Assembly (NCBI RefSeq): GCF_050958605.1
Contig: NZ_JBJHDO010000002.1
Location: forward strand, 434,001-498,000
DNA from: G016756615 sp050958605
GTDB lineage: Bacteria > Pseudomonadota > Alphaproteobacteria > Rhizobiales > Rhizobiaceae
Length of the DNA: 64,000 nt
Reading direction: 5' to 3'
The notes under the pieces were generated by a model. That model had not been told where the DNA came from. It did no database searches and worked only from the letters and a program-made list of their open reading frames with translations. The position numbers were made by a program, and so were the translations under genes. This document shows positions 1-7,717 of this stretch, piece by piece; the first letter of the stretch is position 1, and each line of letters begins with the position of its first letter.

Positions 1-306
1 GAAGAATGGCACGAGCGCCGACTTCCAGCTTCCCTGCATGACGAATGCCTGGTCGTAGCGGCCTTTCAGCGAACGGCCGATGCGGCGCCGCAGGCCGAAC
101 TCCAGCTTCTTGCGTGAGAACGGAGCATCGATGCGGGTTCGCACTTCAGGCATGCGGCCGACGAGCGGTGCTGCCCAGGCCGGGGCCATGACGTCGATCA
201 CCGCGCCCGGGTGGATCTGCCGAAGCGCGATGAACAGCGATTGCGCCATCACCATGTCGCCCACCCAGCGCGGGCCGATCACGAGAATCGATGGGCCTTC
301 AGCCAT
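1..306 (-). CDS. waaF: ADP-heptose:LPS heptosyltransferase II, N-terminal part (cut by window edge)
   Basis: Reading leftward from the ATG at 306 gives about 102 codons beginning MAEGPSILVIGPRWVGDMVM, the typical N-terminus of glycosyltransferase family 9 heptosyltransferases. The family transfers L-glycero-D-manno-heptose from ADP-heptose to the LPS inner core at the cytoplasmic face of the inner membrane. The start lies inside the end of hldD (28-base overlap, different frame), so the two are probably translationally coupled. The rest of the gene is outside the window, so WaaF rather than WaaC is inferred from the N-terminus and the hldD neighbour. Confidence 0.85.
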   Translation of the reverse strand, partial: MAEGPSILVIGPRWVGDMVMAQSLFIALRQIHPGAVIDVMAPAWAAPLVGRMPEVRTRIDAPFSRKKLEFGLRRRIGRSLKGRYDQAFVMQGSWKSALVPFF

Positions 307-1229
307 GCGACATAGTCTTTCGTGCCAGTTCTGACGTCGCGGAAGGCGCCATTGTAGCCGGCCGTGCGCAACCGCGTCATATCAGCCTGCGTAAAGCTCT
401 GATAGCGGCCCTTGAGGTGATCGGGAAAATCGATGAACTCGACCTGACCTTTGCCGAGCTCGGCAATCACGGTGTCGGCGATGGCCCGGAAGGGCTCGGC
501 TCGGCCGGTGCCGCAATTGAAAATGCCGCTGACACCACGGTTCCATAGCCAAAGATTGACGTCCGCCACGTCCTCGACATGGATGAAGTCGCGGCTCTGG
601 TCACCCGGGCCATAGCCATCATAGGCACCGAAGAGCTTCGGGTTCTCGCCGCGCTCGACCTGGTTGAACAGGTGGAAGGCGACGGAAGCCATCGACCCCT
701 TATGGGACTCGCGCGGGCCGTACACGTTGAAATAGCGCAGCCCTGCAACGGGTGAATGCTCGGCCGGCAACACCTTGGCACGCACATAATCGTCGAAGAG
801 CTTCTTGGAGTAGCCATAGACGTTGAGGGGCCGCTCCAACTCCGGTTCCTCGCGGAATTCGGAAGCGCCGCCATAGACCGCGGCCGACGACGCATAAAGA
901 AATGGGATGCGCCCATTCAGGCAATAATGCAGGAGCTTCTTGGAATAGGCATAGTTCACTTCCATCATGAACTTGCCGTTCCATTCCGTGGTAGCCGAAC
1001 AGGCGCCCTGATGGAACACCACGTCCATGGGACCGATCGCGTCGCGCTCGATCAGAGCGAGGAACTCGTCCTTGTCCAGGTAGTCCTCGATGGCGAGATC
1101 GGCGAGATTGCGGAATTTCGTGCCGTCGGTCAGATCGTCGACGACCATGATATCGGAGCGGCCAGCCGCATTCAGCGCTGCAACGATGTTGCTGCCGATC
1201 ATGCCCGCGCCACCGGTTACCACGATCAT
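279..1229 (-). CDS. hldD: ADP-L-glycero-D-manno-heptose 6-epimerase
   Basis: A 316-residue extended short-chain dehydrogenase/epimerase. It epimerises ADP-D-glycero-D-manno-heptose at C6 to the L,D form used by heptosyltransferases. Visible motifs: the NAD(P)-binding GGAGMIGSNI at residues 6-15, the YxxxK catalytic pair (YGYSKK, about residue 138), and FHQGACSATTEWNGK, which is characteristic of HldD (RfaD). Length matches the family (about 310-330). It precedes waaF in one minus-strand operon and is divergent from hldE-gmhA-gmhB, so all ADP-heptose steps lie in under 4.2 kb. Confidence 0.95.
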   Translation of the reverse strand: MIVVTGGAGMIGSNIVAALNAAGRSDIMVVDDLTDGTKFRNLADLAIEDYLDKDEFLALIERDAIGPMDVVFHQGACSATTEWNGKFMMEVNYAYSKKLLHYCLNGRIPFLYASSAAVYGGASEFREEPELERPLNVYGYSKKLFDDYVRAKVLPAEHSPVAGLRYFNVYGPRESHKGSMASVAFHLFNQVERGENPKLFGAYDGYGPGDQSRDFIHVEDVADVNLWLWNRGVSGIFNCGTGRAEPFRAIADTVIAELGKGQVEFIDFPDHLKGRYQSFTQADMTRLRTAGYNGAFRDVRTGTKDYVAWLKAHRFS

Positions 1230-1466
1230 CGGTTTCTCCTGCCGTCGGTCCGTTCGGCGCTCTCTTAGACGTTTTCGCGACGAATGGTGAACGGAAAATT
1301 GGTCGATAGGAGCTTCGGCCTTGGTGGCAGCTCATCTATCGGCGCTATTTGCATTCACCATTGTCCATTCACGGTTCGCATTCGGGTGCCGGTTGCGTCC
1401 CGGTATTTTGCAGTATATCCGCAGCGCATGAGCGAATTCTCGGGCAAAACCCAGCAACAGGAACCG

Positions 1467-2954
1467 ATGGCGGCCACGCGAAGCCCCACCGATCTCTTGA
1501 CGGCAATCGACCGGTTCCGTGAAGCGAAGGTGCTCGTTGTCGGGGACTTCATCCTTGATCGTTTCGTTCGCGGGGTGATCGAACGCATCTCGCCGGAGGC
1601 GCCGATCCCTGTCCTGCATGGACGCGATGAGACTTTCACGCTGGGCGGCGCAGGCAATGTCGTGTCGAACATCGTATCGCTCGGCGGGTCGGCCTTGCCG
1701 GTCGCGGCCGTCGGCAACGATGCCGCCGGTCGCACGATCGTCGCGACGCTGGAGAACCAGGGCGTGGACGTTTCCGGCATCCTGACCGACCCGTCGCGCA
1801 TGACATCCTCCAAGTCCCGATTCAGCGCGCTCAATCAACAGGTGCTGCGCTTCGACGAAGAGGAGATACGGCCCCTTTCCGGTGATCATAGGCAAGCGAT
1901 CGTCGAGCGTTTCCGCAGGCACCTGCCGCTTGCCGATATCGTCGTGCTTTCCGACTATGGCAAGGGGATGCTGCTCGACGGGGTCGCGGCCGAACTGATC
2001 AGCCTCTGCACGGCGGCGGGCAAGCGCATCGTCGTCGATCCGAAGGGGCATGACTATTCGCGTTATGCCGGCGCCACCGTGGTTTCGCCGAACCGCAAGG
2101 AACTTGGCGAGGCGGTTGGCCGCCCGATCGCCAGCGATGAGGAAGTCGTAGAGGCTGCGCGGCAGCTCATCGGCGCGCACGGCTTCGATTTCGTGCTTGC
2201 CACCCGCAGCGAAAAGGGCATGAGCGTGGTGGGCAGGGAGGATGCGCGCCACATCCCCACCCAGGCTCGCGAGGTTTTCGACGTCTCCGGAGCCGGCGAC
2301 ACGGTGGTGGCTTCATTTGCCCTGTCGCTTGCTTCCGGGCTCGATCGCCAGGCAGCGGCGATTGTCGCCAACGCCGCCGCCGGCGTGGTGGTCGGCAAGC
2401 GCGGGACGGCGCGCGTCTCGTCGGAAGAGCTGGTGGCCGCGCTGTTCCGCAGCGACACGACATCCCATTCCGAGCGCTCGGTGGTCGATCTCGACACCGC
2501 GGAGCAGATCGCCGCGGCTTGGCGGCGCGAGGGGCTGAGCGTCGCCTTCACCAATGGCTGCTTCGACATCCTTCACGCGGGCCATGTGTCGCTGATCCAG
2601 CAGGCCAGGGCGACCGCCGACCGGCTGATCCTCGGCCTCAACAGCGACGCGTCCGTTCGCCGCCTGAAGGGCGAAAGCCGACCGCTGAACACGGCGCGCG
2701 ACCGCGCCTTCATCCTGTCGGCGCTGGCGGCGGTCGACCTGGTCGTCGTGTTCGACGAGGATACGCCCCTCGTCCTGATCGAAAGGCTCAAGCCGGACGT
2801 CCTGGTGAAGGGGGCGGACTACACCGTCGAGACGGTCGTCGGCGCCGATATCGTCCAGGCGTCCGGCGGGCGGGTCGTGCTCGCCAGCCTGGTCGAAGGC
2901 AAGAGCACGACCGGTCTCATCGGCAAGATTTCTTCTCCCAAGGGCAGCAATTGA
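1467..2954 (+). CDS. hldE: Bifunctional heptose-7-phosphate kinase / heptose-1-phosphate adenylyltransferase
   Basis: Two domains. The N-terminal ribokinase-like kinase (about residues 10-320) has GDFILDRFVRG and the GAGDT motif near residue 275. The C-terminal cytidylyltransferase-like domain has FTNGCFDILHAGH near residue 370, the HxGH nucleotidyltransferase signature. Together they make heptose-1,7-bisphosphate and later activate heptose-1-phosphate with ATP. The ATG at 1467 is chosen because AGGA lies about 7 bases upstream; an in-frame ATG at 1428 and a longer extension to 1284 lack a ribosome-binding site. From 1467 the protein is 495 residues, close to the 477 of E. coli HldE. Intergenic DNA at 1230-1466 must hold the divergent promoters. 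Confidence 0.93.
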   Translation: MAATRSPTDLLTAIDRFREAKVLVVGDFILDRFVRGVIERISPEAPIPVLHGRDETFTLGGAGNVVSNIVSLGGSALPVAAVGNDAAGRTIVATLENQGVDVSGILTDPSRMTSSKSRFSALNQQVLRFDEEEIRPLSGDHRQAIVERFRRHLPLADIVVLSDYGKGMLLDGVAAELISLCTAAGKRIVVDPKGHDYSRYAGATVVSPNRKELGEAVGRPIASDEEVVEAARQLIGAHGFDFVLATRSEKGMSVVGREDARHIPTQAREVFDVSGAGDTVVASFALSLASGLDRQAAAIVANAAAGVVVGKRGTARVSSEELVAALFRSDTTSHSERSVVDLDTAEQIAAAWRREGLSVAFTNGCFDILHAGHVSLIQQARATADRLILGLNSDASVRRLKGESRPLNTARDRAFILSALAAVDLVVVFDEDTPLVLIERLKPDVLVKGADYTVETVVGADIVQASGGRVVLASLVEGKSTTGLIGKISSPKGSN

Positions 2955-2961
2955 GATTGTG

Positions 2962-3534
2962 ATGGCTTCGCTCAACGACTACCTGACGCGCTCGGCCAAG
3001 GTCATCGAGGAGATGGCCGAGCGCGACCTGTCGACCGCGATGGAACAGGCGGTGGACGCTACCGTCACTGCGCTTCGTGCGGGCAAGCCGCTGCTCATCT
3101 GCGGCAATGGCGGTTCGGCGGCCGACGCGATCCATATCGCGGGCGAACTGGTCGGCCGGTTCCTCAAGGAGCGCAGGGGCTACAACGTGATCGCCTTGCC
3201 CGCCAATGCCGGCGTGCTGACGGCCTGGGGCAACGACTACGGTTTCGACACCGTTTATTCGCGCCAGGTCGAGGCGCATGGCGCGGAAGGCGCCGTGCTG
3301 ATCGCCATTTCCACCAGCGGCAATTCGAAGAACATACTGCTTGCGGCCGAGCAGGCGAGGGCGATGGGCATGTCGGTCATTTCCCTGACCGGGGACAGCG
3401 GCGGCAAGCTGGCGGCGCTGTCTGACATCCTGCTCAACGTTCCGTCGTCCTTCACGCCGATGATCCAGCAAGGGCACCTCTGCCTCTACCACTATCTCTG
3501 CGAGGCGGTGGAAGAGCGGCTGAGCAATGGCTGA
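2962..3534 (+). CDS. gmhA: Phosphoheptose isomerase (sedoheptulose-7-phosphate isomerase)
   Basis: About 190 residues, a single SIS domain. It converts sedoheptulose-7-phosphate to D-glycero-D-manno-heptose-7-phosphate, the first committed step to ADP-heptose. Motifs seen: LLICGNGGSAADAIHIAGEL near residue 48, and ISTSGNSKNI near residue 115. It starts 8 bases after hldE; GTG at 2959 and ATG at 2962 are adjacent and ATG is preferred. Its last 8 bases overlap gmhB, indicating an operon hldE-gmhA-gmhB. Confidence 0.94.
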   Translation: MASLNDYLTRSAKVIEEMAERDLSTAMEQAVDATVTALRAGKPLLICGNGGSAADAIHIAGELVGRFLKERRGYNVIALPANAGVLTAWGNDYGFDTVYSRQVEAHGAEGAVLIAISTSGNSKNILLAAEQARAMGMSVISLTGDSGGKLAALSDILLNVPSSFTPMIQQGHLCLYHYLCEAVEERLSNG

Positions 3535-4177
3535 GCGCGTGTCGGATCCGGCTGGCCAGCTGCCACTGAAGGAAGCCGGCCTCTGGGTCCAGTGTTTTGC
3601 CGGAAAGGCCGAGACGGCCGATCGGCCGGCGCTGTTCCTCGACCGCGATGGCACCGTCAATGTCGACACCGGCTATCCGCGAACGCCGGATGAGATCTCG
3701 CTCCTGCCCGAGATCCTTCCCGTCATCCGCGCGGCGAATGCCGCCGGCGTGCCGGCTGTCATCGTCTCCAACCAATCCGGCGTGGCGCGCGGGCTGCTGG
3801 ATTGGCAAGATTTCGCCAAGGTGAATGCGCGGCTTCTCGACCTGCTGCATGCCGAAGGCTGCGCAATCGCGATGGTGCTCGCCTGTGCCTATCACGAAGC
3901 CGGGCTCCCACCTTTCGACATCGCCGACCATCCGATGCGCAAGCCCAATCCAGGCATGCTGCTCCTGGCTGCCACGATGCTCGGCATCGATCTCGGACGT
4001 TCGATCATTGTGGGCGACAAGCCGTCCGACATGGAAGCGGGCAGACGCGCCGGCCTCCAGGTGGGTTGGCTGATCGGAAAAGACGAGGTGATTGGGGACG
4101 GCTTTGCCTGCAGGAGGCTGAACGAGGCGAGAGATTACGCCGCCCTTGCGAAGTCGATTTCAAGCCTGTCCAGGTAG
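3527..4177 (+). CDS. gmhB: D-glycero-beta-D-manno-heptose-1,7-bisphosphate 7-phosphatase
   Basis: A 216-residue HAD-superfamily phosphatase with DxDGT motif (FLDRDGTVNVDTGY, about residue 37), the second HAD motif in VSNQSGVARG, and a conserved aspartate motif IIVGDKPSDMEAG. The Cys/His-rich loop expected of GmhB proteins is partly visible (CAYHEAG). It removes the 7-phosphate from heptose-1,7-bisphosphate between the two HldE reactions. Overlap with gmhA (ATGGCTGA) indicates translational coupling. Nothing unusual was seen except a somewhat long N-terminus of about 33 residues before the first HAD motif. Confidence 0.9.
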   Translation: MAERVSDPAGQLPLKEAGLWVQCFAGKAETADRPALFLDRDGTVNVDTGYPRTPDEISLLPEILPVIRAANAAGVPAVIVSNQSGVARGLLDWQDFAKVNARLLDLLHAEGCAIAMVLACAYHEAGLPPFDIADHPMRKPNPGMLLLAATMLGIDLGRSIIVGDKPSDMEAGRRAGLQVGWLIGKDEVIGDGFACRRLNEARDYAALAKSISSLSR

Positions 4178-4190
4178 GCGAGGGCATCCC

Positions 4191-4664
4191 TCACCCGATC
4201 GCCACCGTCCCCTCGTCCTTGATCTGACGGATGGTGAGCGCCGTACGCACCGTGTCTACGTTCGGCGCCGAAGTCAGTTCCTCGATGACGAAGCTCTGGA
4301 ACGTGCCGAGATCGGTCGCCACGCAGTGGAGGAGAAAGTCGGATTCGCCCGACACCATCCACGCTTTTCTGACGATCGGCCAGTTGCGGGTGCGGTCGGA
4401 GAAGGCTTTCAGCTCCGCTTCGGACTGGTGCTGGAGACCGATCAGGCAGAAGGCGACCACGTCGTATCCTAGTGCGGGTGCGTTGAGCAGCGCGCGGTAG
4501 CCCTGGATGATGCCTCCATCCTCGAGCCGCTTGACCCGCCGCAGGCAAGGGGGAGCGGAAATCCCTACGCGTCGCGATAGTTCGACATTGGTGATGCGGC
4601 CTTCGCCTTGGAGTTCCCGGAGGATCTTCCAGTCAATGGCGTCGAGATCGGCCTTGAGGGGCAT
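4191..4664 (-). CDS. Lrp/AsnC family transcriptional regulator
   Basis: From the ATG at 4664 the protein has 157 residues, beginning MPLKADLDAIDWKILRELQG. It has the N-terminal winged helix-turn-helix typical of Lrp/AsnC (ITNVELSRRVGISAPPCLRRVKRLE, written across residues 24-48) and a C-terminal RAM ligand-binding domain (GESDFLLHCVATD). Such proteins sense amino acids and bind DNA as multimers. The open frame extends upstream to 4928 but the extension overlaps the divergent trxB start and does not look coding. It is divergent from trxB with about 250 bases between, the usual rhizobial arrangement. The ligand cannot be told from sequence. Confidence 0.9.
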   Translation of the reverse strand: MPLKADLDAIDWKILRELQGEGRITNVELSRRVGISAPPCLRRVKRLEDGGIIQGYRALLNAPALGYDVVAFCLIGLQHQSEAELKAFSDRTRNWPIVRKAWMVSGESDFLLHCVATDLGTFQSFVIEELTSAPNVDTVRTALTIRQIKDEGTVAIG

Positions 4665-4916
4665 TGGTTCTCCAGCGCGAATCGGCGCAACAATGTTTCG
4701 TATTGACGCAATTAAACTACGGAAAGGTGCAACTGCCTCATATTTCCGGCGCCATTCCCATCTTTTTGGTGCGAGGGCGCGCTTCGATGGCTCGCAAACG
4801 GGAGGTTTCAGGGGAGGGGACGATCCGCCGCCTTGCAACGTATAGGGGCCAACACCTAAATTGGCGGCATCGTTTCCATGCCGCCGGGCCGTCTGGCGGT
4901 CCGCAAGGGCAATCTC
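4665..4916. promoter_or_regulatory. Divergent intergenic region between lrp-type gene and trxB
   Basis: This is 252 bases without a supported gene. It must hold the promoters of both divergent genes. The segment around 4690-4745 is locally AT-rich (CAATGTTTCGTATTGACGC, AATTAAAC), which suits an autoregulatory Lrp site, but no clear symmetric operator could be fixed by eye. Confidence 0.45.
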
Positions 4917-5888
4917 ATGACTAAACACGCGCCTGTCCTGATCATCGGTTCCGGCCCTGCCGGTTATACGGCCGCCATCTACGCCGCGCGCGCAATGCTG
5001 AAGCCGGTGCTCGTCTCAGGGTTGCAGCAGGGCGGCCAGCTCATGATCACCACCGACGTCGAGAATTATCCCGGTTTCGCCGACCCCATCCAGGGGCCCT
5101 GGCTGATGGAACAGATGGGCAAGCAGGCAGAGCATGTCGGCACCGAGATCGTCAACGACATGATCACGGAGGTCGATCTCGACGTCCGTCCGTTTCGGCT
5201 GAAATCCGATTCCGGCACGATCTACACCTGCGATGCGCTGATCATCGCAACCGGAGCTCAGGCCAAGTGGCTCGGTCTTCCCAGCGAGCAGACCTATATG
5301 GGCTTCGGCGTCTCGGCCTGCGCGACCTGCGACGGGTTCTTCTATCGCGGCAAGGATGTGGTCGTCATCGGCGGCGGCAATTCGGCTGTGGAGGAAGCGC
5401 TCTACCTGTCCAATCTTGCCCGGCACGTGACGGTCATCCATCGCCGCGGCGAATTCCGGGCCGAGCGCATCCTGCAGGAGCGCCTGTTCAAAAAGGAGAA
5501 CATCACCGTGTTGTGGGACACCGTGGTCGAAGAGATCACCGGCGTACCCGGCAAGCTGCCTCAGCCGCCGTCGGTGACCGGCATCAGGCTGCGCAGCGCG
5601 AAAACCGGGGCTGTGACGGAAATGCCGATCGATGGTGTATTCGTGGCGATTGGCCACGCTCCCGCGGTCGAGCTGTTTGCCGGCAAGCTCAAGCAGAAAC
5701 CGAACGGCTACCTGTGGACTGCACCGGATTCGACGCGGACCGATGTGCCCGGTGTCTTCGCGGCGGGCGACGTGACCGACGATGTCTATCGCCAGGCGGT
5801 GACGGCTGCCGGCCTCGGCTGCATGGCGGCGCTCGAGGCGGAAAAATATCTGGCCGAGATGGAAGTCCATCGGGAGGCTGCGGAATAA
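4917..5888 (+). CDS. trxB: Thioredoxin-disulfide reductase
   Basis: From the ATG at 4917 the product is 323 residues, starting MTKHAPVLIIGSGPAGYTAA. It has the FAD-binding GxGxxG (residues 10-15), the redox-active CATC (in SACATCDGFFY), the NADPH-binding GGGNSAVEEALYL and the C-terminal GVFAAGDVTD FAD motif. It reduces thioredoxin with NADPH in the cytoplasm. The frame opens earlier (4878), but the fold starts at MTKH. The LysR-type gene follows after 32 bases, so trxB-lsrB co-transcription is likely; LsrB-type regulators in rhizobia are tied to redox control. Confidence 0.95.
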   Translation: MTKHAPVLIIGSGPAGYTAAIYAARAMLKPVLVSGLQQGGQLMITTDVENYPGFADPIQGPWLMEQMGKQAEHVGTEIVNDMITEVDLDVRPFRLKSDSGTIYTCDALIIATGAQAKWLGLPSEQTYMGFGVSACATCDGFFYRGKDVVVIGGGNSAVEEALYLSNLARHVTVIHRRGEFRAERILQERLFKKENITVLWDTVVEEITGVPGKLPQPPSVTGIRLRSAKTGAVTEMPIDGVFVAIGHAPAVELFAGKLKQKPNGYLWTAPDSTRTDVPGVFAAGDVTDDVYRQAVTAAGLGCMAALEAEKYLAEMEVHREAAE

Positions 5889-5920
5889 CAACCAGACGCC
5901 CGACGATACGAGGGGAACAA

Positions 5921-6817
5921 ATGGCGTTGGATTGGGACAAGCTTCGCGTGTTTCACGCAGCGGCGGAGGCTGGCTCTTTCACTCATGCCGCCGAGACGTT
6001 GAAACTGTCGCAGTCGGCCATCTCCAGGCAGGTCAGCGCCCTGGAGCAGGATGTCGGCGTGCCGCTCTTTCACCGGCACGCTCGCGGCCTCGTGCTCACC
6101 GAGCAGGGGGAGATGCTGTTTCGCACCGCGCATGACGTGCTGATGAAGCTGGAGAATATCAAGACACGTCTCACCGAGGCAAAGGACCGGCCTTCCGGGG
6201 TTCTGCGCGTCACCACGACGGTCGGCCTCGGGGCGGGATGGTTGACGGAACGGCTGACCGAATTCCTCGACCTTTATCCCGACATCCAGCTTCAACTGAT
6301 CCTGGCGAACGAAGAGCTCGATCTGACCATGCGCCAAGCCGACTGCGCCATCAGGCTCAGGCAGCCGCAGCAGCCGGACCTCATCCAGCGGCGTCTGTTC
6401 ACGGTCCATTTCCACCTCTACGCCGCGCCGTCATATATCAGCAAATACGGCAAGCCGAGTTCCATCGCCGATCTCAAGAACCATCGCATCGTCACGTTCG
6501 GCGAGCCGGTGCCCACGCATCTCAGCGAACTCAACTGGCTGGAAACGGTCGGCGACTTCGAAACCGGCAAGCGCATCGCGACGCTGCAGATCAACGATAT
6601 CCTGTCGATCAAGAGGGCGGTCCAGCGGGGAGCGGGCATCGCCATGCTGCCGGATTATCTGATGAACAAGGATTCCGGCCTCATACAGCTTCTGCCCGAG
6701 ACCGAGGTGCCGTCCTTCGACACTTATTTCTGCTACCCCGACGCGATGAAGAACCAAGCCAAGCTGCATGTCTTCCGCGACTTCGTGATCTCCAAGGCGC
6801 GCAGTTGGTCTTATTGA
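5921..6817 (+). CDS. LysR-type transcriptional regulator, LsrB/VtlR-like
   Basis: 298 residues from the ATG at 5921, preceded by AGGGGAAC. An N-terminal LysR winged helix (MALDWDKLRVFHAAAEAGSF, with LSQSAISRQVSALE) is followed by a LysR substrate-binding domain (GRLVTTTVGLGAGWL-like segment onward). The frame runs open far upstream through trxB, but the fold begins here. The position right after trxB matches LsrB of Sinorhizobium and VtlR of Brucella/Agrobacterium, which control LPS/redox genes and AbcR-type sRNAs. The AbcR-like sRNA and a palindrome just downstream support this assignment. The regulated ligand is not visible. Confidence 0.88.
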   Translation: MALDWDKLRVFHAAAEAGSFTHAAETLKLSQSAISRQVSALEQDVGVPLFHRHARGLVLTEQGEMLFRTAHDVLMKLENIKTRLTEAKDRPSGVLRVTTTVGLGAGWLTERLTEFLDLYPDIQLQLILANEELDLTMRQADCAIRLRQPQQPDLIQRRLFTVHFHLYAAPSYISKYGKPSSIADLKNHRIVTFGEPVPTHLSELNWLETVGDFETGKRIATLQINDILSIKRAVQRGAGIAMLPDYLMNKDSGLIQLLPETEVPSFDTYFCYPDAMKNQAKLHVFRDFVISKARSWSY

Positions 6818-6853
6818 TGCGGAAGGGGCTTGGGCCACAGGCTGTGCCTTTTT

Positions 6854-6879
6854 GCATGGGAGGTTTGCAAACTCCATGC
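6854..6879. promoter_or_regulatory. Putative LysR-type operator upstream of the AbcR-like sRNA
   Basis: A perfect 10-base palindrome GTTTGCAAAC (6863-6872) is nested in a larger imperfect inverted repeat (GCATGG at 6854-6859, CCATGC at 6874-6879). It lies roughly 40-60 bases before the inferred sRNA start, with a possible -35 TTGTTT at 6880-6885 and -10 TATATT at 6905-6910 downstream. This is where a LysR activator binds. That the LysR gene just upstream binds it is inference. Confidence 0.55.
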
Positions 6880-6916
6880 TTGTTTATTGGGCAGGTATCG
6901 CCCATATATTGAACAT

Positions 6917-7032
6917 CTCCCGGGCGCGTTCCTCCTCCCATTAGCGCCTGGTGAGTGTTCCCCTCTGGAGGTTTAGCCTTAACAGGCACTTCCAATCAAA
7001 CTTAGCCGGATCTTCTTGATCCGGCTTTTTTG
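6917..7032 (+). ncRNA. AbcR-like (alpha-r15 type) trans-acting small RNA
   Basis: About 116 nt without a reading frame. A first hairpin (CGGGCGC 6921-6927 pairing with GCGCCTG 6944-6950) presents the anti-Shine-Dalgarno motif CCTCCTCCC at 6931-6939 in its loop. A second exposed CCCCTCTGGAGG-type stretch follows near 6959-6971, then an AAUCAAAC single-stranded tract and a strong terminator. This layout is what I recall of AbcR1/AbcR2 sRNAs, which with Hfq repress many ABC-transporter mRNAs. The neighbour is a VtlR/LsrB-like regulator, the known type of AbcR activator. The 5' end is estimated from the -10-like TATATT. Confidence 0.75.
7004..7031 (+). terminator. Rho-independent terminator of the AbcR-like sRNA
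   Basis: A perfect 9-bp stem, AGCCGGATC (7004-7012) with GATCCGGCT (7018-7026), a 5-base loop, and a run of six T. The group II intron remnant begins five bases later. Confidence 0.93.
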
Positions 7033-7035
7033 TTT

Positions 7036-7443
7036 GTGCGCCCAGCATGGGCGCACCCTTGCGGGTGTAAGTCCCGCCGTAAGCTGGCTGGAAAGCCTAC
7101 TTCCGGCTGGCGCAAACTCCTCGGGTCTTCAAAGACCTGGAGGAATGGATGCGCCACCGGGTGAGGGCGATCCAGCTCAAGCACTGGAAACGTGGCAAGA
7201 CCATCTACAAGGCTCTGTCGGCCATGGGGTCCAAACCCGACGTGGCGCGACGGATCGCGGCGAACAGCCGTCGATGGTGGCGCAATAGCAGCCTGCTGCT
7301 CAACTCCGTCCTGACTTTGAAATGGATGAACACCCTTGGCATCCCCGGCTCGCCTGACCTCAACTCTTCGAACCGCCCGGTGCGGACCCGCATGCCGGGT
7401 GGTGTGGCAGGGGCGCGTTCCAACTGGAACCCCCTATGCCGAT
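7036..7443 (+). mobile_element. Internally deleted group II intron remnant
   Basis: The 5' end GTGCGCCCAGCATGGGCGCA (7036 on) followed by GTGTAAGTCCC is the recognisable start of domain I of many bacterial group II introns. About 90 bases later the sequence jumps to the C-terminal part of the intron-encoded maturase (from 7128). The 3' end (about 7372-7443: CCGCCCGGTGCGGACCCGC, GCCGGGTGG, then CCCCCTATGCCGATT) resembles domains V and VI. About 410 bases remain of an element usually near 2 kb, so most of domain I and the reverse transcriptase are gone. It sits directly after a terminator T-run. Exact 3' end and class are uncertain. Confidence 0.8.
7128..7355 (+). pseudogene. Group II intron reverse transcriptase/maturase, C-terminal fragment
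   Basis: The frame reads FKDLEEWMRHRVRAIQLKHW, then WKRGKTIYKALSAMG and NSRRWWRNSSLLLNSVL, which is the maturase (X) and DNA-binding end of group II intron proteins. All reverse transcriptase motifs, including YADD, are missing because of the internal deletion. No start codon or ribosome-binding site belongs to it. The frame stays open past 7355 through the RNA domains, but that part is structural RNA, not protein. Confidence 0.82.
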
Positions 7444-7559
7444 TTGCGACGCCGTCGAAAGCCCGCCACAGCAGGGTTGTCCAGCGTGATCTGATTTTGC
7501 TGGCTTCGGGTCGCAATTTCTGTTTCGTCGGGCACCTGAAAAGCGCTCCGCCAGTGCCT

Positions 7560-7589
7560 GATCTCATGTAACGGAGGTTACATGAGATC
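7560..7589. repeat. Perfect 13-bp inverted repeat with 4-base loop
   Basis: GATCTCATGTAAC (7560-7572), loop GGAG, GTTACATGAGATC (7577-7589). A related, rearranged motif (CATGTAAC CTCC GGTAAC) lies at 7667-7684. No T-run follows, so this is not an ordinary terminator. It may be a REP-like element or an operator; the surrounding 7444-7717 holds no supported gene. Confidence 0.7.
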
Positions 7590-7717
7590 CGTCCGGGTAT
7601 CCGCAAACGAGCCGCTTTGTGGCGAAATTGCGCAGTAATTGTGCAGGGTTGGCCACGTAACGGTCACATGTAACCTCCGGTAACCTGACCCCGGCCCGGC
7701 CAGCGTAATATTCATTG

